The translations under genes were made by a program, and so were the position numbers. From positions 124,001 to 188,000 of the forward strand of contig CAWIJL010000003.1 of NCBI GenBank assembly GCA_963836405.1: DNA of 64,000 nt, given 5' to 3'. Positions 17,286-26,460 of this stretch are shown here, in pieces. The notes under the pieces were generated by a model. It did not search any database. It was not told the origin of the DNA and saw nothing but the letters and a program-made list of their open reading frames with translations. Each line of letters starts with the position of its first letter. Within the stretch, counting starts at the first letter, position 1. Origin of the DNA: CAWIJJ01 sp963836405. Its GTDB lineage: Bacteria > Acidobacteriota > Terriglobia > Bryobacterales > Bryobacteraceae.

Positions 17286-18266
17286 ATGACTCCCGTGCTC
17301 GTCACCGGCGCCTCCGGGTTCCTCGGCTGGCATGTCGCCCGGGTGCTGCTCGAACGCGGCCGCTCCGTCCGTGCGCTGCTCCGTCCCGGCAGCCGTGTCC
17401 GCGACCTCGCCGTCGAACCGGCGCCCGGCGATCTTACCGACCCCGAATCGGTCGAGCGCGCCGTCTCCGGCTGCGACCTCGTCTTCCACGTGGCCGCCGA
17501 CTACCGCCTCTGGGCCCGCGACCCCGGCGAACTCTACCGCTCCAACGTCGAAGGCACGCGCAACCTGCTGGCCGCCGCCCGCAAGGCCGGTGCCGGCCGA
17601 GTGGTCTATACCAGCACCGTCGGCTGCATCGGCATTCCCGCCGGAGGGCTGGGCAGCGAAGAGACGCCGGTCTCGCTCGCCGATATGGCCGGCGATTATA
17701 AACGCTCCAAGTTCATGGCCGAACAGGTGGCGCTGGAGTTCGCCCGGCAGGGGTTTCCGGTCGTCATCGTCAACCCCACCGCGCCGGTGGGCGATCACGA
17801 CGTCAAGCCGACCCCCACCGGCCAGATCGTCGTGGACTTCCTGAACGGGCGGATGCCGGCGTTCATCGATACCGGCCTGAACATCGTGGATGTGCGCGAT
17901 GCCGCCGAAGCGCATGTGCGCGCCGGGGAGATCGGCCGCCCCGGGGAACGCTATATTCTCGGTTCGGAGAACCTCACCCTCGCGCAGATTCTGGCAAGGC
18001 TGGCCTTCATCACAGGACGCCCCGCGCCGCGCGTGCGGCTGCCCTATGCCGCCGCCTGGCTGGCGGGCGTCGCCAGCACCGCCTGGGCCGGAATCACCGG
18101 TGCGCCGCCGCGCGTGCCGTTGGACGCCGTTCGCATGGCGCGCAAGAAAATGTGGGTCACCTCGGAAAAGGCCCGGCGGGAACTCGACTTTCGCCCGGCT
18201 CCGGCCGACATCGCGCTGCGGCGGTCGGTGGAGTGGTTTTCCCCGAGAGCGGCCACGGCAGCCTGA
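17286..18266 (+). CDS. hpnA: hopanoid-associated sugar epimerase HpnA
   Basis: 326 aa extended SDR. NAD site TGASGFLG (residues 7-14), VFHVAADYRLWARDP, catalytic YTSTVG and YKRSK (YxxxK), then NPTAPVGDHDVKPTPTGQIVVDFLNG, which is characteristic of the HpnA group. The precise reaction of HpnA is not established in the literature; the name reflects its constant presence in hopanoid loci. Its stop codon is immediately followed by the ATG of hpnG. Confidence 0.93.
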   Translation: MTPVLVTGASGFLGWHVARVLLERGRSVRALLRPGSRVRDLAVEPAPGDLTDPESVERAVSGCDLVFHVAADYRLWARDPGELYRSNVEGTRNLLAAARKAGAGRVVYTSTVGCIGIPAGGLGSEETPVSLADMAGDYKRSKFMAEQVALEFARQGFPVVIVNPTAPVGDHDVKPTPTGQIVVDFLNGRMPAFIDTGLNIVDVRDAAEAHVRAGEIGRPGERYILGSENLTLAQILARLAFITGRPAPRVRLPYAAAWLAGVASTAWAGITGAPPRVPLDAVRMARKKMWVTSEKARRELDFRPAPADIALRRSVEWFSPRAATAA

Positions 18267-18965
18267 ATGAGACTCCTCTTCGTGGCATCGGACCGCATGG
18301 AGTTTCAGGGACTGCTCCCGCGGCTGGAGGCCCTCACCCGTCCCGCCCTGCCGGTGCATTGGGTCCGCGAGGGGAGATTGGGAGATCACCAGGTGCTGCT
18401 GGCGGCTAACGGTGCGGGCTGGACCCGGGCCGCCGCCGCCGTCCAGGCCGCCCGCGATTTTCGTCCCGATGCCGCCGTCTCCACCGGCTTCTGCGGCGCC
18501 CTCGATCCCGATTTGCGCCCCGGTGACGTGGTGGTTGGAAACAGCGTTCGGGCCGGCGGCCGCAATTATTCCGCCGCCACGGTGGACGGCTCGAACGCGC
18601 ACTGCGGCGTGGTGGTCTCCATCGACCACGTTGCAAGGGCCCGCGAAGAGAAGCGAAAACTGCGCGGCACCGGCGCCTGCGCCGTCGAGATGGAAGCCGC
18701 CGGAGTGGCCGAAAGCGCACGAAATCTCGGCATTCGTTTGATTTGTGTCCGCGCTGTAACCGACTTAGCCGACGAAGAAATGGCGAATGATTTCAACGCG
18801 GCTCTCCGGCCCGACGGCCATTTCGATACAATAATTCTTTTAAAGGGAGCATTGCGTCGTCCTGCCAGTCGGGTGCCGGAACTCGTGCGCCTGCGCAGTC
18901 GTGCGGTCCGCGCGGCCCGGGGTTTGGGGGATTTTTTTGCCAGTTGCCGATTCCAAGCTGAGTGA
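18267..18965 (+). CDS. hpnG: hopanoid-associated nucleoside phosphorylase HpnG
   Basis: 232 aa member of the purine nucleoside phosphorylase/MTA-SAH nucleosidase superfamily. The motifs VSTGFCGALDPDLRPGDVVVG and AVEMEAAGVAESARNLGI (the acidic substrate-binding signature) are clear. HpnG releases adenine from adenosylhopane, giving ribosylhopane or its phosphate. The start directly abuts the hpnA stop. The Arg-rich C-terminal tail (RVPELVRLRSRAVRAARGLG) may be a membrane-proximal helix. Its 3' end is close to the next gene, a zinc dehydrogenase. Confidence 0.92.
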   Translation: MRLLFVASDRMEFQGLLPRLEALTRPALPVHWVREGRLGDHQVLLAANGAGWTRAAAAVQAARDFRPDAAVSTGFCGALDPDLRPGDVVVGNSVRAGGRNYSAATVDGSNAHCGVVVSIDHVARAREEKRKLRGTGACAVEMEAAGVAESARNLGIRLICVRAVTDLADEEMANDFNAALRPDGHFDTIILLKGALRRPASRVPELVRLRSRAVRAARGLGDFFASCRFQAE

Positions 18966-18978
18966 AGTGCCCGCGACG

Positions 18979-20034
18979 ATGCATGCGGCCGTCTACCGCG
19001 GTCGAGGCGCTATCAGCGTCGAGGAGATCCCCACTCCGCCCATCGGAAGCGGCGAAATTCTCATTCGCGTCGAGGCCTGCGGCATCTGCCATACAGACCT
19101 CAAGAAAATCGAGTACGACCTGCTCGCGCCTCCCCGGGTCTATGGACATGAGACTGCCGGAGTCGTCGTTGCCGCCGGCGCCGGCGTCACCAGGTTTCAA
19201 CCCGGAGACCGCGTGGTGGCCTTCCATCACATTCCCTGCGGTAGCTGCTTCTATTGCCTTCACAAGCTCTACGCCCAGTGCGCGCTCTACAAGCGCGTCG
19301 GCATCACCGCCGGGTTTGAACCCGCCGGCGGAGGTTTCGCCCAGTACGTCCGCGTCATGGACTGGATCGTAGAGCGCGGCGTGGAACGAATTCCGGAGGG
19401 CGTCTCCTTCGAGCGCGCCACCCTGGTGGAGCCGTTGAATACCTGCCTCAAGGCGGTGGTGCAGTGCGACCCGCGCCCCGGCGAGCTGGCCGTGGTGCTC
19501 GGCCAGGGGCCCATCGGGCTGATGTTTACCATGCTGGTGAAGCGGACCGGCGCCGCCGTCGCGTCCACCGAAACCATGCCCGAACGGCGTCAGGCTTCCG
19601 CCCGCGTGGGAGCCGGGTTCGTCTGGGATCCCCGCACGGTAGACGTCGCCGCCGAGGCCCGCCGCCTCACCGAGGGGCGCGGCGCGGACCTCGTGATCGT
19701 AGCCGCTTCGGTTCCCGGGATTGTCGATCAGGCCATCGCCTGCTCCCGTCCGGGCGCCCGCATTCTGTTGTTCGCTCAGACTTCCGCCACCGAGCGGATA
19801 GAAGCCTCCGGCGCCGATATCTGCGCCGGCGAGCGCAGCCTGTTCGGCTGCTACAGCGCCTCGGTGGATCTACAGGCAGAGTCCGCGCATCTGGTATTTA
19901 GCGGAGAATTGCCGGTGGACGAACTCATCTCCGACCGCCTGCCGCTGGCCAAAATCCGGGCCGGCATCGATTTGGCATTGCATCCGGGACCTAATACGTT
20001 GAAAATAATCGTTCAGCCACAGAGGTGGTCATAG
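18979..20034 (+). CDS. zinc-dependent MDR dehydrogenase in hopanoid operon (1)
   Basis: 351 aa from ATG 18979 (MHAAVYRGRGAISVEEIP); an upstream TTG at 18937 after a GGGGGA is an alternative. Medium-chain dehydrogenase with catalytic zinc ligands Cys37 (ACGICHTD) and His57-Glu58 (YGHETAG), and structural zinc cysteines CGSCFYC plus a later Cys. The nucleotide fold has GQGPIGLM. It is complete and unfused. It starts 13 bp after hpnG and is followed with a 1-bp overlap by a second MDR gene, in the place where a ribosylhopane-reducing enzyme would be expected. Substrate unknown; polyol/sugar-alcohol type by family resemblance. Confidence 0.85.
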   Translation: MHAAVYRGRGAISVEEIPTPPIGSGEILIRVEACGICHTDLKKIEYDLLAPPRVYGHETAGVVVAAGAGVTRFQPGDRVVAFHHIPCGSCFYCLHKLYAQCALYKRVGITAGFEPAGGGFAQYVRVMDWIVERGVERIPEGVSFERATLVEPLNTCLKAVVQCDPRPGELAVVLGQGPIGLMFTMLVKRTGAAVASTETMPERRQASARVGAGFVWDPRTVDVAAEARRLTEGRGADLVIVAASVPGIVDQAIACSRPGARILLFAQTSATERIEASGADICAGERSLFGCYSASVDLQAESAHLVFSGELPVDELISDRLPLAKIRAGIDLALHPGPNTLKIIVQPQRWS

Positions 20035-21074
20035 TGAATAACCACATGATGGCTGCCGTGCTCTACGGTAGGGAACATTTGCAGGTAGAGCCGGTAGCCG
20101 TTCCGACAATCCATAGCGGGGACATTCTGGTACGGGTGAAAGCGGCTTTGACCTGCGGAACCGATGTCAAAGTCTTTCGCCGCGGTTATCACGCCCGGAT
20201 GATCGTCCCACCTGCCGTGTTCGGACACGAACTCGCCGGGGATGTTGTCGCCGTCGGCGGCGATGTCACCCGGTTCGCGGTAGGACAACGTGTGGTTGCG
20301 GCCAATTCCGCTCCTTGTCTGGACTGTTTCTTTTGCCGGCGCGGCCTCGAAAATCTTTGCGAGGACCTGCTTTTCAACAACGGCGCCTACGCCGAATTCA
20401 TCCGCATCCCGGCGCGGATCGTGGAACGGAACACGTACCTCATCCCATCCCACGTGGGCTATCAGGATGCCGCCCTCGTGGAACCCCTGGCCTGCGTTCT
20501 GCGCGGCCTGGAGGAGGCGGCGCCCCGGTTCGGCGACAACATGGCGGTGATCGGCCTCGGCCCAATCGGCCTCATGTTCGTCAAACTCGCCCGCCTGGCC
20601 GGTTGCCGGGTCATCGCCGTCGGCCGCCGCCAGACCCAGCTCGATCGGGCAGCCGCGCTCGGCGCCGACGAACTGATCGTCGCCGGCGACGATTCCAATC
20701 CCGTCAAGGCCATTCGCGACCTCACCCACGGACGCGGCGTCGATATCGCCATCGAAGCCGTCGGCAAACCGGAAACCTGGGAGTGGGCCGTCAATATGGT
20801 TCGCCGAGGCGGCACCGTCAACTTTTTCGGCGGCTGTCCCAACGATAGCAAGGTGAATCTCGATACCGCGCTCCTGCACTACTCCGAAATCACCTGCAAG
20901 GCCAGCTTCCATCACACTCCCGCGTACATCCGGAAAGCGTTGGAGCTGGTTTGCGCCGGTCACATCACGGCTTCCTTCTTCGTGAATCGGGAGGAGCCCC
21001 TCACCAACCTGCTGGAGGTGATGCGTCATTTGATGAGCCACAACGGTCACCTGAAAACGGCAATCCTCCCATAA
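20034..21074 (+). CDS. zinc-dependent MDR dehydrogenase in hopanoid operon (2)
   Basis: 346 aa from GTG 20034, with AGAGGTGG 6 bp upstream. Catalytic site ALTCGTDVKVF and FGHELAGDV; structural zinc site CLDCFFCRRGLENLC intact; dinucleotide motif GLGPIGLM. Resembles sorbitol/threonine dehydrogenase-type MDRs, as does the gene before it, and the two may form a heteromer or act in sequence. Its stop lies one base before the hpnC start, so it is embedded in the hopanoid transcript. The sequence FHHTPAYIRKALELV near the C-terminus has no motif I can assign. Confidence 0.86.
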   Translation: MNNHMMAAVLYGREHLQVEPVAVPTIHSGDILVRVKAALTCGTDVKVFRRGYHARMIVPPAVFGHELAGDVVAVGGDVTRFAVGQRVVAANSAPCLDCFFCRRGLENLCEDLLFNNGAYAEFIRIPARIVERNTYLIPSHVGYQDAALVEPLACVLRGLEEAAPRFGDNMAVIGLGPIGLMFVKLARLAGCRVIAVGRRQTQLDRAAALGADELIVAGDDSNPVKAIRDLTHGRGVDIAIEAVGKPETWEWAVNMVRRGGTVNFFGGCPNDSKVNLDTALLHYSEITCKASFHHTPAYIRKALELVCAGHITASFFVNREEPLTNLLEVMRHLMSHNGHLKTAILP

Positions 21075-21075
21075 A

Positions 21076-22011
21076 ATGGCGGACCAGGGCGCACCCGCGT
21101 TTCTGCCGCCCGCCAGCTTTGTGCGCAGCGCAGAAGCCCTCGCCAGGGTGTATGCTCCGGACGAGGCCTGCGCCTATACGCGCTGGCTCGCCACCAGCCA
21201 CTACGAAAATTTCCACGTGGTCAGCTTCCTGCTCCCCAAGCGCCTGCACCAGGACTTTTTCAACGTCTACTCCTACTGCCGCTGGGCCGACGACCTGGGC
21301 GACGAAATCGGCGATCGCGCCGAGAGCCTCCGTCTCCTGGACTGGTGGTCGCGCGAACTCGACGCCATGTATGCCGGACGCGCCAGCCATCCCGTGTTCG
21401 TCGCGCTGCGCGAAACCGTCGGGCGCCATTCCATTCCGCGCCAGCCCTTCGCCGACCTGATCGCCGCCTTCATCCAGGATCAGCGCGTCGGCCGCTACCG
21501 CGATTGGGGCGAGCTGTTCGCTTACTGCCGCAACTCCGCCAATCCCGTCGGGCGGCTGGTGCTCCATCTCTGCGGCTATTCGGACCCGCAGCGCCAGGGC
21601 CTCTCCGATTCCACCTGTACCGCCCTGCAACTCGCGAACTTCTGGCAGGACATCACCGTGGACCTGCTCAAGGACCGCATCTACATCCCACTCGAAGTCA
21701 TGGAGCGCCAGGGCTACACCGAGCAGGAGCTATTCGCCGGCCGCTTCAATCCAGCCTTTGCCGCGGTGATGCGGGAAATCGTAGACCGCGCCCGGGCGCT
21801 CTTCCTCGACGGTCTTCCACTTGTCGGCATGGTGGACCGCCGCCTCGCTCTCGATCTCGACCTGTTCAGCCGCGGCGGCCTTCGCGTCCTCGAAAAAATC
21901 GAGAACATGGGCTACAACGTGCTCGCCGCGCGGCCCGCCGTCTCCAAGGCGGAGAGGATGAGGCTGCTGCTCGCATCGCTGGTGCGCGTCGCCTTCCTGC
22001 GGGCCGCATGA
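21076..22011 (+). CDS. hpnC: hydroxysqualene synthase HpnC
   Basis: 311 aa trans-isoprenyl diphosphate synthase (squalene/phytoene synthase superfamily). The first aspartate-rich region is YSYCRWADDLGDE and the second is ANFWQDITVDLLKDRIYIP. The N-terminal HYENFHVVSFLLPKRLHQDFF is typical of HpnC. It converts presqualene diphosphate to hydroxysqualene. It precedes hpnD with an ATGA overlap. The expected partner HpnE, the hydroxysqualene dehydroxylase, is not found nearby. Confidence 0.93.
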   Translation: MADQGAPAFLPPASFVRSAEALARVYAPDEACAYTRWLATSHYENFHVVSFLLPKRLHQDFFNVYSYCRWADDLGDEIGDRAESLRLLDWWSRELDAMYAGRASHPVFVALRETVGRHSIPRQPFADLIAAFIQDQRVGRYRDWGELFAYCRNSANPVGRLVLHLCGYSDPQRQGLSDSTCTALQLANFWQDITVDLLKDRIYIPLEVMERQGYTEQELFAGRFNPAFAAVMREIVDRARALFLDGLPLVGMVDRRLALDLDLFSRGGLRVLEKIENMGYNVLAARPAVSKAERMRLLLASLVRVAFLRAA

Positions 22012-22847
22012 TGAACACCGTGGACCAGTCGTATAGCTATGCCAGGGACGTGGCGCGCAGCCGAGCGCGAAACTTCTACTATTCCTTCCTCCTCCTTTCG
22101 CGGCAGCAGCGCAAAGCCATGTGCGCGATCTACGCTTTCATGCGCTACTGTGACGACCTCAGCGACGAACCCGGCGCCACGCGCGGCGCGATCGAGCGCT
22201 GGCGCGGGGAAATGGACGAGGCGCTCGAGGGCCGCTTCGGCGCCCATCCCGTGTGGCCCGCCTTCCACCACACCGTCCGCCGCTTTGGGATTCCCCACCA
22301 CTACTTCCGCGAAATGATCGCGGGCGTCGAATCGGATCTCGAACCGCGCCGCCTGGAAAGCTTCGACGAGCTCTACCACTACTGCTACCAGGTCGCCTCC
22401 GTCGTCGGCCTCACCATCATTCACATCTTCGGCTTCGATACTCCCAGCGCGCTGCCTCTCGCCGAAAAATGCGGGGTTGCCTTCCAGCTCACCAACATCC
22501 TGCGCGACGTCCGCGAAGACGCCGCCATGGGGCGCGTCTACCTCCCCGCCGAAGACCTCCGCCGATTTGGCGTCACCGCCGAGGACCTGGAGGCAGGCAA
22601 TCACAATCCCGCTTTCGTTCAGTTGATGCGTTTCGAGGCCGCGCGCGCCCGCGCCTATTACGACGAGTCCCGCCCCCTGCTCGACCTGATCCACCGCCGC
22701 AGCCGGCGCTCGCTGTGGGCGCTGATCGCCATCTACTCCGGCCTTCTCGAGCGTATCGTCGCCAGCGACTTCGACGTCTTGCGCCGCCGCGTCCGCCTCA
22801 CCGCCCTGGAAAAATCCTGGATCGTCCTCCGCGCTCTCCGCACCTGA
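22008..22847 (+). CDS. hpnD: presqualene diphosphate synthase HpnD
   Basis: 279 aa from ATG 22008, overlapping the hpnC stop by 4 bp. Squalene/phytoene synthase fold with both aspartate-rich motifs: FMRYCDDLSDE and NILRDVREDAAMGRVYLP. It condenses two farnesyl diphosphates to presqualene diphosphate, feeding HpnC. It is the last gene of the rightward hopanoid operon and is convergent with dipeptidyl peptidase IV, only 12 bp away; no clear terminator is seen there. Confidence 0.94.
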   Translation: MMNTVDQSYSYARDVARSRARNFYYSFLLLSRQQRKAMCAIYAFMRYCDDLSDEPGATRGAIERWRGEMDEALEGRFGAHPVWPAFHHTVRRFGIPHHYFREMIAGVESDLEPRRLESFDELYHYCYQVASVVGLTIIHIFGFDTPSALPLAEKCGVAFQLTNILRDVREDAAMGRVYLPAEDLRRFGVTAEDLEAGNHNPAFVQLMRFEAARARAYYDESRPLLDLIHRRSRRSLWALIAIYSGLLERIVASDFDVLRRRVRLTALEKSWIVLRALRT

Positions 22848-22859
22848 CGCCGCCTCGAA

Positions 22860-25130
22860 TCAGCGGCCGCCCGGCGTCAGGTTCGTCTCCAGGTACCGCG
22901 CGATCAGCCGGTACAGGTGCAGCGACGTCCCTTTGCCCTCGGAAATCGAATGCGTGCGGTTCGGGTACTCCATGAAGTCGAACGGCTTGCCCAGTTCCAC
23001 CAGCCGGTTGATCAGCATCTGCGAGCCCTGGAAATGCACGTTGTCGTCGCCCGTTCCGTGCACCAGCAGCAGCTTGCCCGCGAGCCCCGCCGCAAAGTGA
23101 ATCGCCGATCCCTTCCGGTAGCCGTCCGCGTTCGATTCCGGCAGACCCATGTAGCGCTCCTGGTAGATCGTGTCGTAAAGCTTCTGATCCGGCACCGGCG
23201 CCACCGACACCCCCACTTTGAAGACCTCGGGGGAGCGGAACATCAGGTTCAGCGTGTTGGTGCCGCCGCCGCTCCAGCCCCACACCGCCACGCGATCCCG
23301 GTCCACGTACGGCCGGTCCTTCGCCAGCGATTCCACGGCCGCCGTCTGGTCCACCGTGGCCAGCACCCCCACCGCGCCGTAGATCGACTTGCGCCATTCC
23401 CGCCCGCGCGGCGAGGGCGACCCGCGATTGTCGAAGCTCGCCACCAGGTAGCCGTCGTTGGCCAGCGCCCGGTGGAACAGCGCACGCGATCCGCCCCACT
23501 GGTTCATCACCGTGGAGGACGCCGGCTCGCCGTACACGTAGACCACCAGCGGATATTTTTTGGCCGGATCGAAATTCTTCGGCTTCAGCAGCCAGCCGTC
23601 CACCGTCAGGCCGTCGCCCGCTGCAACGCGCAGGAACTCGGCCGGGGGCGAATCGAGCGAAGCCACCGCCGCGCGGAGCGGGCCGTTCTCCTGGAGCGCC
23701 CGCACCACCTTGTGTTCCGGCAATTGCACCAGCGTGGTCACGGGCGGCTGGTCGAAGTTCGAATAGGTGTGCAGCGCCCAGCGGCAATCGGGCGAAATGT
23801 CGTAGGAGTGCGTGCCCTTCTCGCCCGCGGGCGTCAGCCGTTCCGGCGTTCCTGCCTGGTCCAGCCGCGCCCGGTACAGATACCGCTCCGTCGCGCTATC
23901 GGGCGACGCCAGGTAGTACAGCCAGCGCCCGTCCGGGTCCACGCCTTCGACTCCGATGATGTCCCAAGCGCCTGTCGCGATCGCGCGCGGGGCGCCTCCG
24001 TCCCGCGGGTAAGCAAAGGCGTGCCGCCAGCCGTCGCGCTCGCTCAGCCACAAAAGCCGCTTGCCCTCGTCCACCCAGTCGAACCGCTGCGGCGCGATCC
24101 CGAGGCCCGCTTCCGGTATGTCCACCCAAGCCTCGTCCCGGTCCTCCAGCATCGGCGCCGCCTTCCCGGTTTCCGCCTCCGCCAGGTACACCACGGCGCG
24201 GTTTTGCAGCCGGTTCAACTGGCCCACCGCCAGCTCGCGGCTGTTCCCCGCCCAGTCCATGCGCCAGATGTAGTTCTGCCGGGGATCGCCCGGAATGGCC
24301 ATCCATTTGGTCTTGCCGCCGCGCACGCCTACCACCCCTACGCGCGCCGCCGAGTTGGTGGTCCCCGCCTTCGGGTACGGAATCTCGGTGATCTTCGGAT
24401 AGAGTGCGTCCGTATAATTCACCAGCGCGTACTGCTGCACCCCGCTCGAATCGAGCTGCCAGTAGGCGATGAAGCGTCCGTCCGGACTCCAGCGGAATCC
24501 GTCGCGAAGGTTCAGCTCCTCTTCGTACACCCAGTCGCCCGTGCCGTTGATGACCGCACCGCCGCCGTCCGAGGTAACCTGCCGGATCGGGCCCGAACCG
24601 AGGTCCTCCACGTAGATGTTCTGCGCGCGCACATACGCGGCCTTCGATCCGTCCGGCGAGAACTTGGCGAACATCAGGCTCGCGGCCGGCGCCGCGCCGC
24701 CCAGTTTTTTGAGCGACCCCGATTTCCGGTCCAGCACCCAGTAGTCGCCGCGCGTGTTCTGCCTCCACACCTTCTGCCCGTTCGTGAAGACCATCAGGCG
24801 CTGCGAATCGGCGGACCACGCGTAGTCTTCCACCTCGAGCGGCCTTCCCCCCGCGGGAGTGAGTTGCGCCGCGGAGATCAAGACCTGCCGCCGTCCGGTG
24901 GCCGTTTCGTAGCGGACGATGTCCGTGCCGTCCGCCGTCGCCTCGCTGGCTTCCACGGTGGTGTACGCGGCGCCCTTCTCGATCCATCGCGACGGCCCGA
25001 AACGTCCGCCGCGAAACTCGCGCGAATCGAAGATCCGCTGGAGCTCGCCGTCCAGTTGCTCGGAACCGCGCAGCACCGGCACGGCGATCAGGCACAGCAG
25101 TCCGGTGGCCAGGAAAACGCGTCGCACCAT
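22860..25130 (-). CDS. dipeptidyl peptidase IV (S9B family), exported
   Basis: 756 aa with a signal peptide (MVRRVFLATGLLCLIAVPVL). An N-terminal DPP-IV beta-propeller contains the substrate-anchoring DWVYEEEL and DGFRWSPDGRFIAYWQ. The C-terminal alpha/beta hydrolase domain has Ser620 in GWSGGG (family consensus GWSYGG), Asp695/696 (VHGTGDDNVH) and His727 (NRTHSI). It would cleave X-Pro/Ala dipeptides in the periplasm. Only 7 bp follow the sensor kinase stop, so it is probably the third gene of the Cpx-like operon. Confidence 0.94.
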   Translation of the reverse strand: MVRRVFLATGLLCLIAVPVLRGSEQLDGELQRIFDSREFRGGRFGPSRWIEKGAAYTTVEASEATADGTDIVRYETATGRRQVLISAAQLTPAGGRPLEVEDYAWSADSQRLMVFTNGQKVWRQNTRGDYWVLDRKSGSLKKLGGAAPAASLMFAKFSPDGSKAAYVRAQNIYVEDLGSGPIRQVTSDGGGAVINGTGDWVYEEELNLRDGFRWSPDGRFIAYWQLDSSGVQQYALVNYTDALYPKITEIPYPKAGTTNSAARVGVVGVRGGKTKWMAIPGDPRQNYIWRMDWAGNSRELAVGQLNRLQNRAVVYLAEAETGKAAPMLEDRDEAWVDIPEAGLGIAPQRFDWVDEGKRLLWLSERDGWRHAFAYPRDGGAPRAIATGAWDIIGVEGVDPDGRWLYYLASPDSATERYLYRARLDQAGTPERLTPAGEKGTHSYDISPDCRWALHTYSNFDQPPVTTLVQLPEHKVVRALQENGPLRAAVASLDSPPAEFLRVAAGDGLTVDGWLLKPKNFDPAKKYPLVVYVYGEPASSTVMNQWGGSRALFHRALANDGYLVASFDNRGSPSPRGREWRKSIYGAVGVLATVDQTAAVESLAKDRPYVDRDRVAVWGWSGGGTNTLNLMFRSPEVFKVGVSVAPVPDQKLYDTIYQERYMGLPESNADGYRKGSAIHFAAGLAGKLLLVHGTGDDNVHFQGSQMLINRLVELGKPFDFMEYPNRTHSISEGKGTSLHLYRLIARYLETNLTPGGR

Positions 25131-25137
25131 AGGCTTA

Positions 25138-26460
25138 TTATGTCAGGCTGAGCGTCTCGGCCACCGGCAGCTCGAGCTCCACCTCGAGGCCGGGCTGCGC
25201 GTTGCGCGCGCGGATCTTGCCTTTGTGCAGTTCCACCGCGCGCCGCGCGATCGAGAGGCCCAGCCCGGTGCCGCCGCTGGAACGGTCGCGGTCCGATTCC
25301 ACGCGATAGAAAGGATCGAACAGCCGCGGCAGCGCCTCTTCCGGCACGCCGCTGCCGTAGTCGCGCACGTCCACCCGCACGTTGCCGTCGCTGCGGGCCA
25401 CCGAAACTTCGACCGGCGCCTCGCGCGGCGAATGGCGGATGGCGTTGCGCAGCACGTTCTCTACCGCCCGCCGCAACAGTTCCGGATCGCCCTCCACGGT
25501 CGCCGCTTCGCGGGGCCCGTATTGGAGCGCGCACCCCCGCGCCGCCGCCTCGATTTCGGATTCGTCCACCAACTGCTGCACCAGTTCGTCCAGCCGCACG
25601 GGGTTCCGCCGCAGCGAGGCCGGATCGCCCTCCGCCCGCGTCACCTGGAGCAACTCTCCCACCAGCGAATTCAAGCGGTCCGACTCTTTCTGGATGCGGT
25701 CCAGCGTCCCCTGCACATCGTCTCCCGACCGCGCCAGTTCCACCGCCACCCCCAGCCGCGCCAGGGGCGACCGCAGCTCGTGGGAAATATCCAGCAGCAG
25801 CCGCCGCTCCGCCGCCAGCAGCGTCTCGATCCGCTCCGCCATGCGGTCGAAAGTCCGCGCCAACTGGCCCAGCTCGTCCTTTCTTTCCGACCCCGCCCGC
25901 GCCGAAAGGTCGCCCCGCCCGAACTGTTCCACCGCCTTTTGCAGCGCGCGAACCGGGCGCGTCAGGTGGTAAGCCAGCCAGTAGCAGAGCAGGATGGCCG
26001 CGGCCAGGATGAAGATGTGATCCGGCGTCAGGAACCACGCCCCCGGCTGCTCCCTCGGCGAAATGAACAGGAACCAGTAGCGGCCGTCCTCGGAACGGCG
26101 CGCCATCACCGTGTCCCCCCAACCCAGCAGCCGGAAAGGCACCCGCAGCCGGGCCCGCCGGATCAGGTCCGACCGGTCCGCCCCGGTCAGCAGATCGCGG
26201 CCGTGTTCGTCGGCCAGGATTCCGCGCGCGCCGTAAATCTTCTCCAGGTTTTCAAGCAGCGTCTGCAGCGCCGGACGGCCGCCGTTTTCGTACGCCGTCC
26301 GCGCCTCCTCCAGTTGGAAAGTCACCAGCCGCGCCCCGGGCGACCGGTCGTACGACGCGTTCCGGTTCACCGTCAGCGCTGAAATAAAAGCCGAGCCCAC
26401 CACCGTGATCGCCAGCGATACCCAGAACCACAGGACGATTTTGGCGAAGAGGGTTCTCAT
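25138..26460 (-). CDS. Cpx-like sensor histidine kinase
   Basis: 440 aa. Two membrane helices (about 7-30 and 147-168) flank a periplasmic domain of about 115 aa. Then come a HAMP segment (HLTRPVRALQKAVEQFGRGDLSAR), the HisKA box LLLDISHELRSPLARLGVAVELARS with the phospho-His, and the HATPase_c motifs NAIRHSP, DYGSGVP and GGTGLGLSI. The family call CpxA/OmpR-type comes from the layout and the partner. The stop overlaps the response regulator by 4 bp at the other end (ATG 26460 within its last codons). Signal unknown; envelope stress inferred. Confidence 0.94.
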   Translation of the reverse strand: MRTLFAKIVLWFWVSLAITVVGSAFISALTVNRNASYDRSPGARLVTFQLEEARTAYENGGRPALQTLLENLEKIYGARGILADEHGRDLLTGADRSDLIRRARLRVPFRLLGWGDTVMARRSEDGRYWFLFISPREQPGAWFLTPDHIFILAAAILLCYWLAYHLTRPVRALQKAVEQFGRGDLSARAGSERKDELGQLARTFDRMAERIETLLAAERRLLLDISHELRSPLARLGVAVELARSGDDVQGTLDRIQKESDRLNSLVGELLQVTRAEGDPASLRRNPVRLDELVQQLVDESEIEAAARGCALQYGPREAATVEGDPELLRRAVENVLRNAIRHSPREAPVEVSVARSDGNVRVDVRDYGSGVPEEALPRLFDPFYRVESDRDRSSGGTGLGLSIARRAVELHKGKIRARNAQPGLEVELELPVAETLSLT

